A stretch of DNA of 64,000 nucleotides from Eonycteris spelaea (taxonomy: Eukaryota; Chordata; Mammalia; Chiroptera; Pteropodidae), in the NCBI GenBank assembly GCA_003508835.1, contig PUFA01000171.1, forward strand, positions 2,608,501 through 2,672,500. Direction: 5' to 3'. The position numbers were made by a program, and so were the translations under genes. The first letter of the stretch is position 1, and each line of letters starts with the position of its first letter. Shown piece after piece: positions 1 through 13,480 of this stretch. The notes under the pieces were generated by a model. That model had not been told where the DNA came from. It saw only the letters and a list, made by a program, of their open reading frames with translations, and searched no databases.

Positions 1-498
1 CTTTCTCTCTGGATTTTACCCACTCCTAGATTTCCTTCCCTCCCGGTGTGTACTTTAGACTCAGATTATTTTTTCATAAAGAAATGACTGAAATAATTTC
101 TTAGTCTCAAGGTTGAAAGTTTGGTGAGGAATTGAAACTCATTTTGTCTGTCCTTTTCCCCCATATATGGGAACTTCTCTATCCAAAAACTCCTTAGGAG
201 ACTATTTTAATTCCAGGTGGAATTAGGAGATTTAGAACTGTCCAGTAGAATTGCTGGTAAATGTTTAATAAATGGCTCCCAGTACAACAGAAATTAATTT
301 GTAGCATTTGCCCATCTCCACAGTGTAAATATTCACACAATAACTGATTTCAAGCTACCAAACATGAAATCAACTAACACAAAATTTCTGACAGTGAAAC
401 ACTTGGTTCTCACATGGCTACAGCATACTACTAGAAGTTTTCCAGTAAAAGCCTTTGGTAACTTTTAGAAGGCCTAAAACAAATCAATTCATCCTAGA

Positions 499-665
499 GC
501 TGAACTTCTCAAACTTCTCTGTGAATACAAATCATATGGGAATCTTATTAAAGTGTAGATTCTAATTTAGTAGGTCTGTGTGGAGCCTGAGATTTTGATT
601 CTAACAGGCCCCTAAATGATGTTGATGCTACTGGTCTATGTGCCACACTTTGAGTAGCAGAATTC
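499..665. mobile_element. MER5-like hAT-Charlie fragment
   Basis: The stretch reads like a decayed MER5-type non-autonomous hAT element. It has a region ending in cttattaaagtgtagattct, then a part resembling the 'cagaatctctggggtggggcc' core, then 'gatgttgatgctactggtc'. The ends are degraded and no target duplication is visible. Assignment is from remembered consensus. Confidence 0.6.
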
Positions 666-839
666 TGCAACATGTCCTAGAGCAAAATTCATATTTTATC
701 ATTAGTCACAAACCAGAACCTTTCAAATAGGCTCTCTTTCTTCCTAATACATGGAATAAATTTAAGTGGATCCCCAAATTTCTGGGTATAGCCTCTGTGA
801 CCTCCAACTTTCAGTGGAGATACTAGAAATAGCAATAAT

Positions 840-1440
840 TTCCTGCCCCACCCACATCTGCCTCTGGTAGAAACTTCCTTCCCCCCATAAATAAAATTTC
901 CCAGCCATCCAACCCAAGGAAAGTCTATCCATTCTGTAGCAGTGATCTAGGCTTGAAAATAAAAGCTGGGCCAATCGTTCTCATGAAACTGAAATTGGGA
1001 AAATGAAAAGACTGGAAAAAGAAAAAAGAAAGACATTTTCTTTGTTGGAGGAGGATTCAAGATGTAAGGTCATGGAGTCGATTCAAGGCTAGAGAAGAAA
1101 GGCAAGCTGAAATTATTAGTGAACAGAAGTGACGCATGAGTAGAGTTCTATGAAGCCAGTTGCAAGAATAGAATGCAGCGAGGATGCCGAGAAAAGCAGA
1201 GAGATCACGAAGAAAGAAATCGAGCAGGCTCTGAGAGGAAGATAGAAAATGTCGCCTCAATTCCTGTTACAGTTTCCGTTAAGTCTGCTGTATCACTGCC
1301 CCTTGTGAGATCCGTATCTACCATATCTACCCCTACAATTAACCCCTGTTTCCTTGAGCTAGCACCAGTGAATTTCTATATCTTCTAAACAAACAAAAAC
1401 TAATAAAAAGCATTGAACTCTAGTTATTCTGGTCATAATG
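840..1440. repeat. Possible ancient LTR or L1 tail, family unknown
   Basis: The section at about 1,280-1,410 (ccccttgtgagatccgta, then a cttgagctagcaccagtga phrase) resembles the 3' portion of an old mammalian retroelement. Small open frames here (for example 1,173-1,388) show no recognisable protein. I could not assign a family, and it may simply be unique sequence. Confidence 0.3.
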
Positions 1441-2147
1441 CATGAATTGACAGCTCTCTGCTAGAATGAGTAGTAAATAAAGCCCTAATCATGGAGGCCT
1501 AGTGTGAAAAGCTTTTGAAGGTCTTTTATGTACCTGATATATAAACTCTCTCTATAATTCTGCTTAAATTGTTAGTGACAAACTCTTGAACATTCTGTAA
1601 GGTAGTTCATTCCATTTTGGACAACTCTAATTGTCAAAGTTGTTCCATACAGTATTAAAGTTGAAATCTTCCATGTAACTTGGACCTAATTGAAGCCTTT
1701 GGATCATTTCCACATGGCAAACTTCCTGTTATTGACAAGCTATCATGCCTGTTGGCTGAGTATGTCCATATTTTATGCACCCCACAGTTGCTCCCTTCTG
1801 TGGTGATGGAAACTTCTCATCTTCCTAGAAACCTTACCAAGGATACACTTTACATTGTCTATATCTCTCTTAAAATGTAATCCCTAAACTAAAACAAAAA
1901 ATAAATAAATAACTCCAGAGGAGAAAGAAATAGATACTTTTCCTGGGAAAATTAATGCAACCTAGAATTGCAGTAACTTCTTTGGCACTTCTAATGACTT
2001 CATTTAGGACTTTATGATTCCCTTGCTTATACTCAATACTTCTTTATTTATTATGAAAAGCATACCAAAAGTGCTCCAGGTTTTAAACTAAACTAAAAGA
2101 TAAAGTTCTTTTTGATGAATTTCTAGCTTTATTTTTATATTCTAGAA

Positions 2148-2441
2148 TAGCACTCTCCAATACAAATATAATGTAAGTCACATATGTACTTTTAAATTTT
2201 TTAGTAGCTACCTTAAAAAGCAAAAAGAAACAAGTAAAATTAATTTTAAGAATTTATTCAACTCTTTATTCATGATAGTATCAATTCAACATGTAATATA
2301 AAAAATTACTGAAATATTTTATTTTTTATACTAAATTTTTAAATTTGATATATGTTTTATACTTAGAGCACATCACAGCTAGGACTACCTACTTTTAGAA
2401 TGCCCAACAGCTACATTTGGCTACCATATTGGACAGCACAA
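2148..2441. mobile_element. hAT-type MITE with terminal inverted repeats and TSD
   Basis: A nearly complete non-autonomous DNA transposon of about 294 bp. The left end reads tagcactctccaata and the right end, read on the other strand, ttgtgctgtccaata. These are matching terminal inverted repeats. It is flanked by 8-bp near-identical duplications, ttctagaa (2,140-2,147) and ttttagaa (2,442-2,449), the length expected of hAT elements. The interior keeps family phrases such as 'aatgtaagtcacatatgta' and 'aacatgtaatataaaaaatt'. The exact MER family is not named here. Confidence 0.75.
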
Positions 2442-2454
2442 TTTTAGAATAATA

Positions 2455-2680
2455 ATAATAGACAATATATACTGTGTGCCACACACTTTTCTAAGGAGTT
2501 TACATACTTTAACTTTAAATATTCACAATAACTCTATGGGATAAGCACTAATTATCCTCATTTTACAGAAGAAGGAACAGAGGCAGTAAAAGTAACTTGT
2601 CCAGTTGATTGTTGAATTGGGATTTGAACCCAAGATGCCTGGCTACAGAGACTGTGTTCTTAACCACTGTTATACAAATG
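2455..2680 (-). mobile_element. MIR SINE, reverse orientation
   Basis: The reverse complement of the MIR consensus is recognisable in order: 'actgtgtgccacacact', 'ctctatgggataagcac', 'ctcattttacagaagaag', 'gggatttgaacccaa' (tRNA-derived B-box region) and 'gttcttaaccactgt'. The open frame starting at 2,609 crosses this and the next MIR and is not a gene. Confidence 0.85.
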
Positions 2681-2694
2681 TCAAACATATTTCA

Positions 2695-2835
2695 TGCTGG
2701 ATACCATGCTAAGCACTGTACATATAGTATCTTGCTTAATTCCCATATTATAGATGAAGAAACTGAGGATCCAAAAAGAGATTTGCCTAAGGCTACAGGA
2801 CCAGTTTTAAAGCCTAACATCAAAGCCAGTGTATT
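2695..2835 (-). mobile_element. MIR fragment, reverse orientation
   Basis: A second, more decayed MIR-like copy abuts the first. It has 'taccatgctaagcactgt', 'tatagatgaagaaactgagg' and 'aaagagatttgcctaaggc' in consensus order. Confidence 0.7.
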
Positions 2836-3779
2836 TTACCAGTGTACCCTCCTCCTGCTTTACTGCCACCCTAAAATCCTGGTGTTTATAAAAACACACA
2901 TCCATGACTCAATATTTTTGATGCCAGTATTTCAAATTCGAAAATGGCCAGATAATATCAAAGTGTGTGGGAGAAGGTAAATAACATGTAAATACACATA
3001 CATTATTTTTTGATCTTCAAAGCCAAGCATGTAAATCACGAGCACCAACAAAACACTAATTAGAGTTAATTTTTATATCTCTAATGCATGAAGAAGTAAA
3101 ACTTGTTTGAAATATTTATCTAAAATATGGAAATGCATTTTTTAAAAATGTTATAGCTCTGAGAAAAGTAACAATACCAACAAAGCAATTCTAAGGAAGA
3201 TGTTTTATATTTTTAGAAGAGTGCACAGCTCACAAGAAAAGGCTGTAAGTAATTGAAAGGATGTGACTCTCTTCCTCCTTTCCTCCCTTTTGTACTGTGT
3301 GGCTTTCTTGTTTGTAGCTTTCGAAATGAACTTGACATTTTGTTGTAGACCTTTCAGGTCCTGTCTGTATTTCAGACTAGCTCAAATTGGGCTGAGTTCC
3401 TCACCAACCTCCAGCCTTAGGGGTTAATAATTTCTGTCTCTGTCTCCAGACATCTTTTTACTGCTTCAGGAAATGAACCTTACGTTTTCAGGGAATCTTA
3501 GAAACTGTTTCATCATCATTTTTATCTGAAAAATATTGAGTCCAAATACTCCACTATTCACCCATGTATATAGTTGCAGCTCATCTTTGTCTAAATTGTT
3601 TTATTCCACTTAATAATTTTCCTATTGCTACTGGATTAGCATTTTTCTTTTTCCCATAGTTATCAAGTGGTAAAGGTAGAATAGTAGTGGTGTTGGAGGG
3701 AATGGAGGGAGAGATGGGGAGAAGAGACTCAGAGTGGAGGGGCCTTTAGTAATCAAGAGGCGGGCGGGACAAGTCAGGA

Positions 3780-3865
3780 TTTGCAGGCACTGCCAAACCC
3801 AGCCAGGCTATGTCCTCACTCAGTGCCTCAGGTTTTCCACCTGAAAATAGGAATGACAACATTTT
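3780..3865 (+). mobile_element. Possible MIR fragment
   Basis: The phrase cagtgcctcaggttttccac followed by ctgaaaataggaatgac resembles the central 'tgcctcagtttcctcatctg' core of MIR. It is short and isolated. Confidence 0.4.
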
Positions 3866-5554
3866 TGTGGCACATGATTCTCCAGTGCAGTTCCTCAACT
3901 TCACTGACATTTTATTAATTTGTGCTAAACAACTATGGATAATTGTTAAGGGTTAATTTTTAATAGATAAGTAGAAGATGCTTTTTTGGCTCCTCTGGGA
4001 GAGATGACAGAGCTCTAACCTAAGCAAAAACAAAAACCAAGCAAACAAACAAAAAAAATGTCAAAGAAGAAGAGATAACTGGCATCCTGATCCATCAGGA
4101 AAAAATAGATCATATTTAGAAAAATCAATAGATTTCTCCAAATGTCAAAGGAAAATAATAATTGTTCAGCATAGAAAAAAGGATAGAACTGTTACTAACT
4201 ATAATTTCTTTCATCTATAATAATCTAGGGTCTAAGATATATACTGTAATTGCTTATCTTTCCTTAGTTTGTAGCATCACAGATGGTATTGTAAAAAAGA
4301 TTAAAGAAGACAATTTAGGTGATACAGACAGAAACTTTAACACTTCATGAAAACAGTCTCCTTTACAGAACTGCAAAATGGGTCAGGAGGCAGGAAGCTT
4401 TTATAGGATAAAGGATACAGAACAAGAAAGAAAAAAAAAAAGAAAACATTCAATTGGTGGGGCCACATAGTCAACCCTGTTTTGCAGGAGAAGGCCCTGA
4501 GTTGGCTTGACATTGAGTATTGGCTGGCTGGTTAGACATACTGCGCTTCTGGTCAAGGAGCATTTATTGGGACAGGAAGATATCTTAGTTTCAGTTTGCT
4601 GCTGTGGCACCCCGGCAAGAGCAGCTCCATCTTGGGCCTAGAAATTTATTTCAGAAATATAAAACAGGTAATTCTGCAAGAAAACACAAGAATGCATTAT
4701 TCTCTTAAACCCTCTCTAGATCAAAGGTTCAGAGGGTTAGGGAGAGTAAGATGCCTAGTTCTCAAGGCTCTGCTCTAGAAAGAAGCCTGACACCCTCCGT
4801 GGTTGACAGTGAGGGTGGGGATTCTTGCAGAGTTACCGCAACTCAACATTGATCCAGCGCACAGACCAGATTCAGGAAGTAGTGGCTGTGTAACAGGAGG
4901 GCTCCATTTAACCGATGCTGTGTGCGCCCTGAGATTCGGATACAAGTTGGACATGTCTTTGCATAGCTCTGAGGAACAGTTATCCTAAGGGAGGTGAGAG
5001 CATTTAAATGATCAATGTGAAATGGAAGACAATTTTGAGTGTGTTCCTCAGGGCTCTGCTTCTGCCTAGTGCCTTCCAAGGCTGAGTGTTAGCACCTGGG
5101 CAGGGAAGCCAAAGGAAAATATGTAAAAGAGATATTTCACTAAAACCTCTGAGAGACCTGCTAGCACTCAGCTTTTTGTTTGTGAGAACCAGGTAATAAA
5201 GAGGACATGAGAGAAATTCTAGAATGCAACATATTGCAAAACAAGTTTGGAACCAAGATAACTTCCATGGCTTTAGCACCTTTTCAACAGAAAAAAAAAA
5301 AAAAGTAACCAAAAGCAGCAGGAGAACAAAAAGGGGCTGATGCCATGCAGCAGCAAATGCATTTGGAAACACTCATAGAAACACTCTCTTGATACGACTA
5401 GTACATCCATCCAGAGCCTGGGAATACTTTAGGGTACAGTGTACAGCCAATAATTAATGGTGGGAGACTAAAGGCAGAGAAATACTGAGACTCTAGTTCA
5501 CTGTTGTTCTGGAAAACACCAGGTATTTGGGGAGAGCCATCTGAGCAAGTATTG

Positions 5555-5577
5555 TGTTTTGTTTTGTTTTGTTTTGT
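5555..5577. repeat. (GTTTT)n microsatellite
   Basis: Four to five perfect units of gtttt. Such pentamers are often a relic of an A-rich retroelement tail, but no element body is clear next to it. Confidence 0.9.
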
Positions 5578-5984
5578 TATCAATAATGTGGCCTGATTAT
5601 GAAGTTTGTTATCTCTTACTTAATGTTCAATTTTCCTAAATTTTTTTGGCCAAGAATACCAGGTTTTTTTCCTAATACCTTTTTATAAAATACTTGATTC
5701 CAGTTTATGAATTAAAATATGACACACTTTACCCTATACCTTCACCTACTATTAATAGAGTTAATATGAAACAATTTAGTAGTATAGAAGGAAACTATCT
5801 TTTACAAAACTGTTCTGTGTTTTTTGTGTTGCCATAAATCCACCTGCTACAAAAGTGCTTCATTATCTTTACTCATTTTTTTCCTATTTTTTTTTTTCTC
5901 CTTGCTATAATCTGGTAAATTCCTGGCAATTCCTTATTTTAAAAAATTACTGTACTGGTTATACTCCATTTGCCACCAACCATA

Positions 5985-6430
5985 TCCATTCTTCACCCTG
6001 ACCTACCCTGCTATGTGTACCCTCGGAGAACAACCCTTTTAAACTGTACCACTCAGGTTCTCTTGCCCTGTGGCTTCTCATTGAGTTTAGTGGAGGAAAG
6101 CTCCTGCGAGAGAGAGAGTGCAGGAAGAAAGAGAGGCCAGGGAATTGCCCTGCTTCCTCCTGTCTGACTGTGGTCTCGGAGGTGACTCATGTCTTCAGGG
6201 CCACCTCTTCATCCAGGCAGCCCCATTTCCATAGCTCCAGCTCTCCCCTGGTTCTGGTAAGACCACATCCCCCTTGTCACTTCAGGCCTGTGTACATTGT
6301 AAACACACACCCTTGCTGCTGGTGCCCTACACCCTGCCCACACCTCTATAAATGGTCCTCTTTTCAAACTCTCTTCAGCTAAATTCTGAGTTTATCATCT
6401 GTTTCCTGCCGGGCCCCTGACTAATACAGA
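5985..6430. repeat. Ancient medium-reiterated repeat, family uncertain
   Basis: A GC-richer block in AT-rich surroundings. It contains 'ctccagctctcccctggttc', 'cctgcccacacctctataaa', 'ctctcttcagctaaattctg' and ends near 'cctgccgggcccctgacta'. These phrases recur in old mammalian retroelement tails (L1M or LTR type). I could not decide which. The small open frames inside are not genes. Confidence 0.5.
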
Positions 6431-6966
6431 CACCTAGTCAATATATTGCTAGATCAGACTTTAACTGAAGGAGTGAGATAAACAAAAAGAATTACATATG
6501 TTGGGGAACAAATTTTAACACTATGCAATAATAGTAATAATTTCCATAGTTCAAAGGAAATGCAGGCAGGAAGTCAAACCATTCACAGCAGGCCCTTTTA
6601 TGGTTGTCTTTAGTTCTTAACTCTCTGTTTTGAGGTCCAAATCTTCCTGTAAAAATATTACCTTCATTGTACTTCCAATGTGCAATGCTACACATTCAAT
6701 CTTTGCTGAAACCCCTTCCATACATCAAATAAATGGCCTTACTCCATGATTTACAACCCTTCCAACATAATACATATCCAATATTTGGAGTTGTTTAGTC
6801 AAGAATAAGAGACTCCAACAAGACAGTTCATTTCTCTCTGTCAGCACTCTGCAAGGACTATAGAGCCATCCTGAAGGCACTGCAGTCAGGTCCTCTTTAA
6901 ATTTCCCTCAAGTATAAGCTGTAAAAATGCCTCTTTGTTATTTCAGCTGTCTAACAGATAATTATT

Positions 6967-6969
<3 letters not shown>

Positions 6970-7062
<93 letters not shown>
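6970..7062. repeat. Compound (CT)n(CA)n microsatellite
   Basis: About 70 bp of ct repeats, with one interruption near 7,025, run directly into about 22 bp of ca repeats. It is a homopurine/homopyrimidine tract followed by alternating purine-pyrimidine, so it could form unusual DNA structure and is likely length-polymorphic. Confidence 0.97.
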
Positions 7063-8464
7063 TACACACCCCTCCTAAAGAGAAATATGAATTCTCAGAC
7101 AATATCCTTTGTTAATACAGTATTAGCCCACAAATATTTTTTTTAATTAAATGGACAACTAATTAAACTAAAAATCTAGATTTCTTTCTTCTTTCAAAAG
7201 TAATCAGCAAACCAAGCCATACTGGGCCCATATTTCTACTTGACCGTGCCCCGTTGGAATTGAATAGACATTGCACTTTTTAGATGGGGTGTCATCTCCC
7301 CATGCACCACAATCATCATCACTCTGTATTTCCTCTCTAGGCATTTCACTCATTTCATGTCTTCTTAGGCCCTGCAAACACTTGAATTTGCAAACACTGC
7401 TCCTACTTCTTTTCAAATTATGTCCTCTGAAGTCTGTCAGAGTAAGAAATAGACCCGTTACTAAAGAATAAACCTCTTAATGATGGTTCATTATCAAAAA
7501 TACTAGGATAAAGCTTTGAAATTACCACTTGCAAGTGTCCCACTAACATCTTGGGTAAGGCCCATTTGCCTTTCATATTTTAGGCGATTCACCAAGGTTC
7601 TTTCCATCTCAACCTTGATGTTTAATAATTATGTATATAATTTCCTATTTTTTTATAACTGGGTGGATGTTTTGCATCCTGATGCTGTCTTTTGCCATTT
7701 TATATACTTTGTAACACATTAGAAACTTTAGTCAAATTGGTTGAGGTAAACTAGCTCTCAGTAAATTAGCCTAAAATCACTCAATTATGCTTTTTAAATG
7801 AATGAATTACTAAAAGTTTTTTCATTTGAATCTTGTAGTGTGTTTTGTTCAGTTTAAGTTATATGCTGCAGAATATAATACAGTGCTAGCTGAGAGATTT
7901 TTTATCACCAGTTCAGAATTCTTTGAAGCCTGTCCACTACCATTCTAACCCATTATTGAATCTTGACCTGCTGCATTACATATGAAGATATAATGGAACA
8001 TTTAACCTATTAAGTAGGCATTGCACTGAGATTGTAATGTGCTAAATGGAAATTCCATTGCCAAGAAAAACTTTATGTGTATTTTGAAAGTGCTAAAACT
8101 TTTAAGACTAGTGCACTGGAGCATCCCACAGTGCCTGTTTAACCTTTGCCATGTCTAGTCACTGCTAGCTTAAAAATAATGATAAAGAAATTATGGTCCT
8201 GTTTCTTTTGTAATACACACCTTATTAACCATTTTCCATGTAATCAATTAACCAAATTAACTGAACCTTTCAGTGTCTTGATAAAAACATCGATTCCCAC
8301 AGCACCTTGAAATCTTAGCTAGTAATCTGTTTTGTAGTCTGCCCACCAATTCTCCCTCTAGTAGAGTTTTATACTCTAGAGTTCATCATTTTCATGAATT
8401 GAAGTAAAACATTGAATCATTATATTAAAAAAAGTGTTTTCTCATAAAAGAAAAGATCGAATTT

Positions 8465-8885
8465 GATATTAAAAACAATAGAATAGTCTTTTCAACCAAT
8501 GATGCTGGGACAATTAAACATGTATATGCAGAAAAAAATTAACCTTGACATGTACCTTACACTTTACAGAAATTAACTCAAAATGGATCATAGACCTAAT
8601 TGTAAAACACAAAATAAGAAGAAACTTCTAGAAGAAAACATAGGAGAAAAATCTAGGTAACCTTGAGTTCTGCAATAAGATGTTTGCTATACACCAAGAG
8701 CACGATCCATGAAAGAAAAATTGATAAATTGGACTTTATTAAAATTAAAAATTTATGTTCTATGAAAGATGTTACTAGAATGAGATAAGCTACAGACTGG
8801 GAGAAAACATTTGCAAGCCACATATCTGATAGAAGATGTATCCAAAATATATAAAGAACTCAACTAGTATTAATAATGATAAAAT
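8465..8885 (+). mobile_element. L1 ORF2 3' fragment, sense
   Basis: Characteristic L1 ORF2 coding remnants are seen: 'tcaaccaatgatgctgggac', 'aaatggatcatagacctaa', 'gggagaaaacatttgcaagc' and 'atccaaaatatataaagaac'. The frame is broken by stops and indels and both ends are missing. Confidence 0.85.
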
Positions 8886-9204
8886 GAATATTTTTGTTCA
8901 AAAATTTACTAAGTTATTGACCTTTTTAAAAAAATAAGAGTTTGAGGAGGACAATCACTAGGCCAGAGAACACAAACTATTTATCACATTCACCTTAACT
9001 TTTAAAAAGTGGTAATATTTTATTTTTGTGATAAAATTATTCTGTTAAATCCAAATGAGATATAAAATTTAAAAAATAAAAATTCAAATGAGGCAAAGGA
9101 AGTAAAGTAAGAGCAAGGAACATTGAAAAGGAAATGAAGGTACATGAACAGATAGTTAATTAAAAGCAGAAATAGGATATAGAAACTAAAAAATAATTTT
9201 TGAA

Positions 9205-9450
9205 TAACTAATCCTTTTATAATGCTTACTACATGCCTGGTACCATTCTAGGCACTTCGTGTATATAAACTCATTCTATGATGACCCTATGAGGTGAGAA
9301 CTGTTATTTTATGCCCATTTTATAGATAAAGAGATTGAGGCATAGTGTGGTTTACAAAAAACTTTCCCAAATTCACACATCTAGCACGTAAAAAGGTGAC
9401 TTTTGAACACAAGGTTTGGCTTCAGCCCATACTCTCAAATATTATACTAT
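9205..9450 (-). mobile_element. MIR SINE, reverse orientation
   Basis: It has 'cttactacatgcctggtacc', 'gaccctatgaggtgagaact', 'cccattttatagataaagag' and 'cacacatctagcacg' in the order of the MIR reverse complement, ending near 'atactatact'. Confidence 0.85.
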
Positions 9451-9929
9451 ACTGTCATTTAAATCAATGAGCATTCCTGAAATGTCTGCTATACACAAGG
9501 CATTATATAAGACATAACAAGAAAAATAGCAGTTTTGCTCACAAGAAATTCATGTTGTGGGAGAACCCTGCAGCTACCTTACTTTGGGAACAAATAAGAG
9601 AAAGACTATGCCCGGTGCGGAAAATAGCAGGTGTAAAGTGAAAGTTGAGATTTCATTAGTGTCTTGAAGAATCTGTAAGTGTGGAAACTGGTAAAGTTGT
9701 AAAAACCACTCAAAGGAGGCTAAATTTTAGGTACATTGGTCATTAACAGCCCTGATCATTAAGTAAATAAGCTTTGGGAGAATTGGCTTCAGGCTAATTT
9801 ATTTTAGTTAACAGATTTTAGGCAACTGTTTTTGTTTTTATTTGTTTGTTTAGAAGGATTGGGTTTATATGAAAGCCTAATGAGCAGCCACTATGAAAAC
9901 AAGTGAGAAATTGAGAATACTGAGGTGAA

Positions 9930-10125
9930 TATCTCTGCCCTAGGGCTTTGGGTCAGAATCACCAAAAGGGCTTGTTAAAACACACTATAGCCTGACTCTC
10001 AGACTTTCTAAGTCTAGGTTGTGACCAAATAATTTCTGTCTCTAACAAATTCCCAGGTGATGGCTTGATGCTGATGCTAGAGCCCTAGAGGAATCACATA
10101 CTGGGAAGGATATTGGTACTTGGGA
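9930..10125. mobile_element. MER5-like hAT-Charlie element
   Basis: It carries 'gggtcagaatcaccaaaagg', then 'cttgttaaaaca' and later 'cccaggtgatg', the palindromic order of MER5-type elements. Decayed, with no clear target duplication. Confidence 0.65.
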
Positions 10126-11638
10126 GGCCTTCAGAGTTGAGTTTGTAATGGACAGCCTACGGGCAGGGATTTTGGGTGGGGGTTGGCATTTCCAAAAGCG
10201 GGGACTGACAGAGAAGGTTCTGGGAAAGCCAGTAGTTTAGGAGGTTTGGGAAGTAGAAAAGACTTGTAGGAGACCCAGCAGAAATAGTAGCCCGAGCTTG
10301 ACCGATCACTGAAATCTTGGGGACTGAAGAATTTCAATAAAGACAAGGGAATAACGGTAATTGTTTCATCACAAAACTCCTCTGACACCCGTAAAAGTTA
10401 GTGATAACCTGCTGCATTCTTTAAAAAATAGAAAAATGTAACTTAATAATGCAACAATACTAAAAACAATTATTTTTAAATGATCTTTTCCCAAACAAAA
10501 GTCTGGAAGTGGGCTGCATCTTTAGTACACGGGGATTTCTATTAGACATTTTTTTTTTTTTACTAGAAATTCAAGGCAAGTTTATTTAATGCTGTAACAA
10601 TATTTAAATGAAAGCATTTCAATCTCTTCTTCATTTCTGGTTTTAACTAACTACCTATAAGGTGAATATAGTTGATTTTTCTAGGTAGATTTTGACATTG
10701 AAAATACTGCCTAAGCCCAGGGGTAGGAATTTTCGTTACTTAGGTTTACTTTGCTGTTTAGTATAATGTTATTAAGCAGGATTTGTTACATATTAAGAAT
10801 CAAAAGAACATTGTAGATGGATATTAATAACACCTCAATATATTTAAATTTTAGTAGGGAATTAGAGCTAGCACAATAATAATGTGCATATACCAGTGAT
10901 TATACTGAAACATTAATGAGGATAAATATTTCAAAGAGGCAGATAAAGCTAAGAACAAGTTTGGAATAGGGAGGGGGAAAAAAACATTTAAAGAACATTC
11001 ATGTTTTAAATAGAACTATGAAACAAGAGAGATTTTGTCAAAAGCTGTAATTCAGAATTGGTGTCAGCCCACCACCTGTACCGGTGCTTAGACTGGAATA
11101 GGTTCCAGGCATAACTGGCTCTCCCACCAAGAGTGGAGTGTGTTCTAAGAGCTGAATACCACAAAGTAAGTTTTTACTTTCCACAGCAGGTTATAAATGC
11201 AAATGTGAATGCCTAATTCACATGAACAATAGACGGAAGGAAAAAATGCTGTTCAAAACACAAAAAGATGAAGAGGGTAAATATCCATAGACAAAAACTT
11301 TAATAAAACTTAATACGAACATTAAATGAAGTGTGTGTGGGTTGGGAAGAATCATTTCTACATGGAAACAAGTTTCCCTTTACAGCAACTAGCTTAATTC
11401 CAAAAAACTATGGGAAACTCAATAAAAATGTAATAAGGGGGAGAGGGTGGGAACAGATTTAATAAAAGCTGACCTACTGCCAAAAAACTTAATTTCTTTT
11501 TTTCAAAGTATACCTATAAATACCAATATTTTTTTCAGCAAGAACTATTTTGTCAGTTTTAAAATGTGAAATTCAATAAAATATAGCAAAGAAATCTCAG
11601 TATTTCAGATCCGTTCAAACTTTGTTCATTTTCTCTCT

Positions 11639-11664
11639 CCCCCTCCCCCCGCCCCGCCCCCAAG
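11639..11664. repeat. C-rich low-complexity tract
   Basis: A short run of C residues broken by single g and t bases. The opposite strand holds four G-runs, so a G-quadruplex is possible there. Confidence 0.8.
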
Positions 11665-13259
11665 CATATAATTAAGAGAAGTTATCTTTTGGCACTGGAG
11701 AAGAAATGTGAGTTAGCACATTTAAAGACTGCAAATGCAAAGTCTTGCTAATGGTGATCATAACATTCACTATAGATTGGTTATAAACCAAGATGCTAAA
11801 CTGTACCAGTAGTAAGCAGACATTTCTTATCTGGCATAGTCTTGCATCTTTTCCTGTCAAGCATTTACTACAACAAATGACCTACTTATTTACTGCCATG
11901 GAAAGAAAGCATTGCAAGACCTTTTTGTTCTGGGAAGACAAGAGGGCTCAGGGGGCCAAATAGCAGTCTGGGGAGACAATGTCAATGAACACTAACCTGT
12001 CTTTGCCATGCCTTGCCTTTGGGATATTAAGCAAAGCATTTATTCGACTATCCATTCATTCATTTAATCACTCCCTTTGAACGCAAAGGGAACACCACAG
12101 TAGTTGTAAGGAAAACTAAATAATACAAAAGAGTTTTGCCAACATAAAATACTTTATTTAATAATTCCTTTAGACTTTGAAATATCATATATAACTGATT
12201 CATTAAATTGGATTTTGAGTATATAAACTATTCCCTGAAAATAAGTAAGGGAGTTTTAAAGGTAACTTTTAGAGATATTATACATCTTTTTGGTTTCAGA
12301 CTGAACTGGTATGCTATTTTAAAAGTTACTCTGATTTCAAAATAGAAGAGGATTAAAAAGTTTATTTAATGTATTTATTCAGAAAATATTTAATAATCAC
12401 TATGTGCCACATATAGTCTATCCCTTGAAAAATTAGGCAAACATAGGTCTCTGGATACAATAAAATAATGAAATAGTGGTGAAGGAAGAGAAATGAATGA
12501 AAATAATTTTCTTCAAAATGATCATAAATGTAAGCCATATTGGTAAACTATACTTTAGAAAGTAGAGAATAATTTTTTTCAGCCTTAAAAACATATCCAT
12601 TGCCTAAAATGTCTGGGTGACAACCATATCTTCAGTTTTGGATTGTTTAAGATAACATATTAACACGTTAAAGTTTTTTTTAATAACAAAAGTAATACAA
12701 ATAATTCCAAAGAGCATAAAGTAAAAATGGAAATCTCTCTCCAGTAATCACATTCCTCAGGAGTAACCACTGGTAACATGTTTATTCATCCAGATTTTTT
12801 TTCCAATGTGCTAAATTACAATAGGTGACCCAAGAAAATAGAAATTTCCAAAGTACTGGGAAATTTGACAGTCAAACCTCTTCTATAATTGATGAGAGCC
12901 CAAGAGAATCTTAAGTTACCCAAAGATTGCCAACAGTGTACTGTCAACATTGTATGCCTTTCCCAGTTGATTAGTGTTCTGTTATGTGTCCTTGCCCCAC
13001 TAGTGTATGAGTTGTGGGGTACAGAGAAGTAAGAGTTTAAAACATCAAAAACAATCACGGTATCAAAATTTAGTCATCATTTTTCACAGGGCTTTTTGTC
13101 ATCCTGTTAATAATTCCTAGACTTGAACTTCATATTGGAACTTCATATTGAACCACATATTGGAGGCCTGTAACATGCCGCCTTTCCCAGCTAGTACTCA
13201 TTCTATTGATGTCTGAGAGACCCTCAGAATTCTGGCCAAACATGCATGTGAAAAACAGG

Positions 13260-13480
13260 CTAATAGTTATTTCTTCAAGGAGCATTTTTGAATACTTGCT
13301 TTATGTCAATGAAAATATATGAAGAAATACACTGAGAAGATATCAAGACCAACATTCTCATTTTATAGATAAGAAAATTGAGGGCCAAGAGATGAAAAGA
13401 TTTTCCCCAAAATTACACAGCTGGCTGGTTAAGCAGAGTCAGCATTGGATGTGGGTCTGTATCCAGATTAGGAGAGGGAC
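13260..13480 (-). mobile_element. MIR SINE, reverse orientation
   Basis: The phrases 'tcattttatagataagaaaa', 'ttgagggccaagagatg' and 'aaaattacacagctggc' match the reverse MIR core and tRNA-side half. The open frame at 13,392-13,646 runs through it and is not a gene. Confidence 0.75.

Noticed and set aside
2609..2980. 123-residue open frame
   Set aside because: Its first half lies in two reverse MIR copies and the product matches nothing known.
5004..5372. 122-residue minus-strand open frame
   Set aside because: Phe/Leu-rich translation of AT-rich DNA with an A-run; no splice or promoter context and no recognisable domain.
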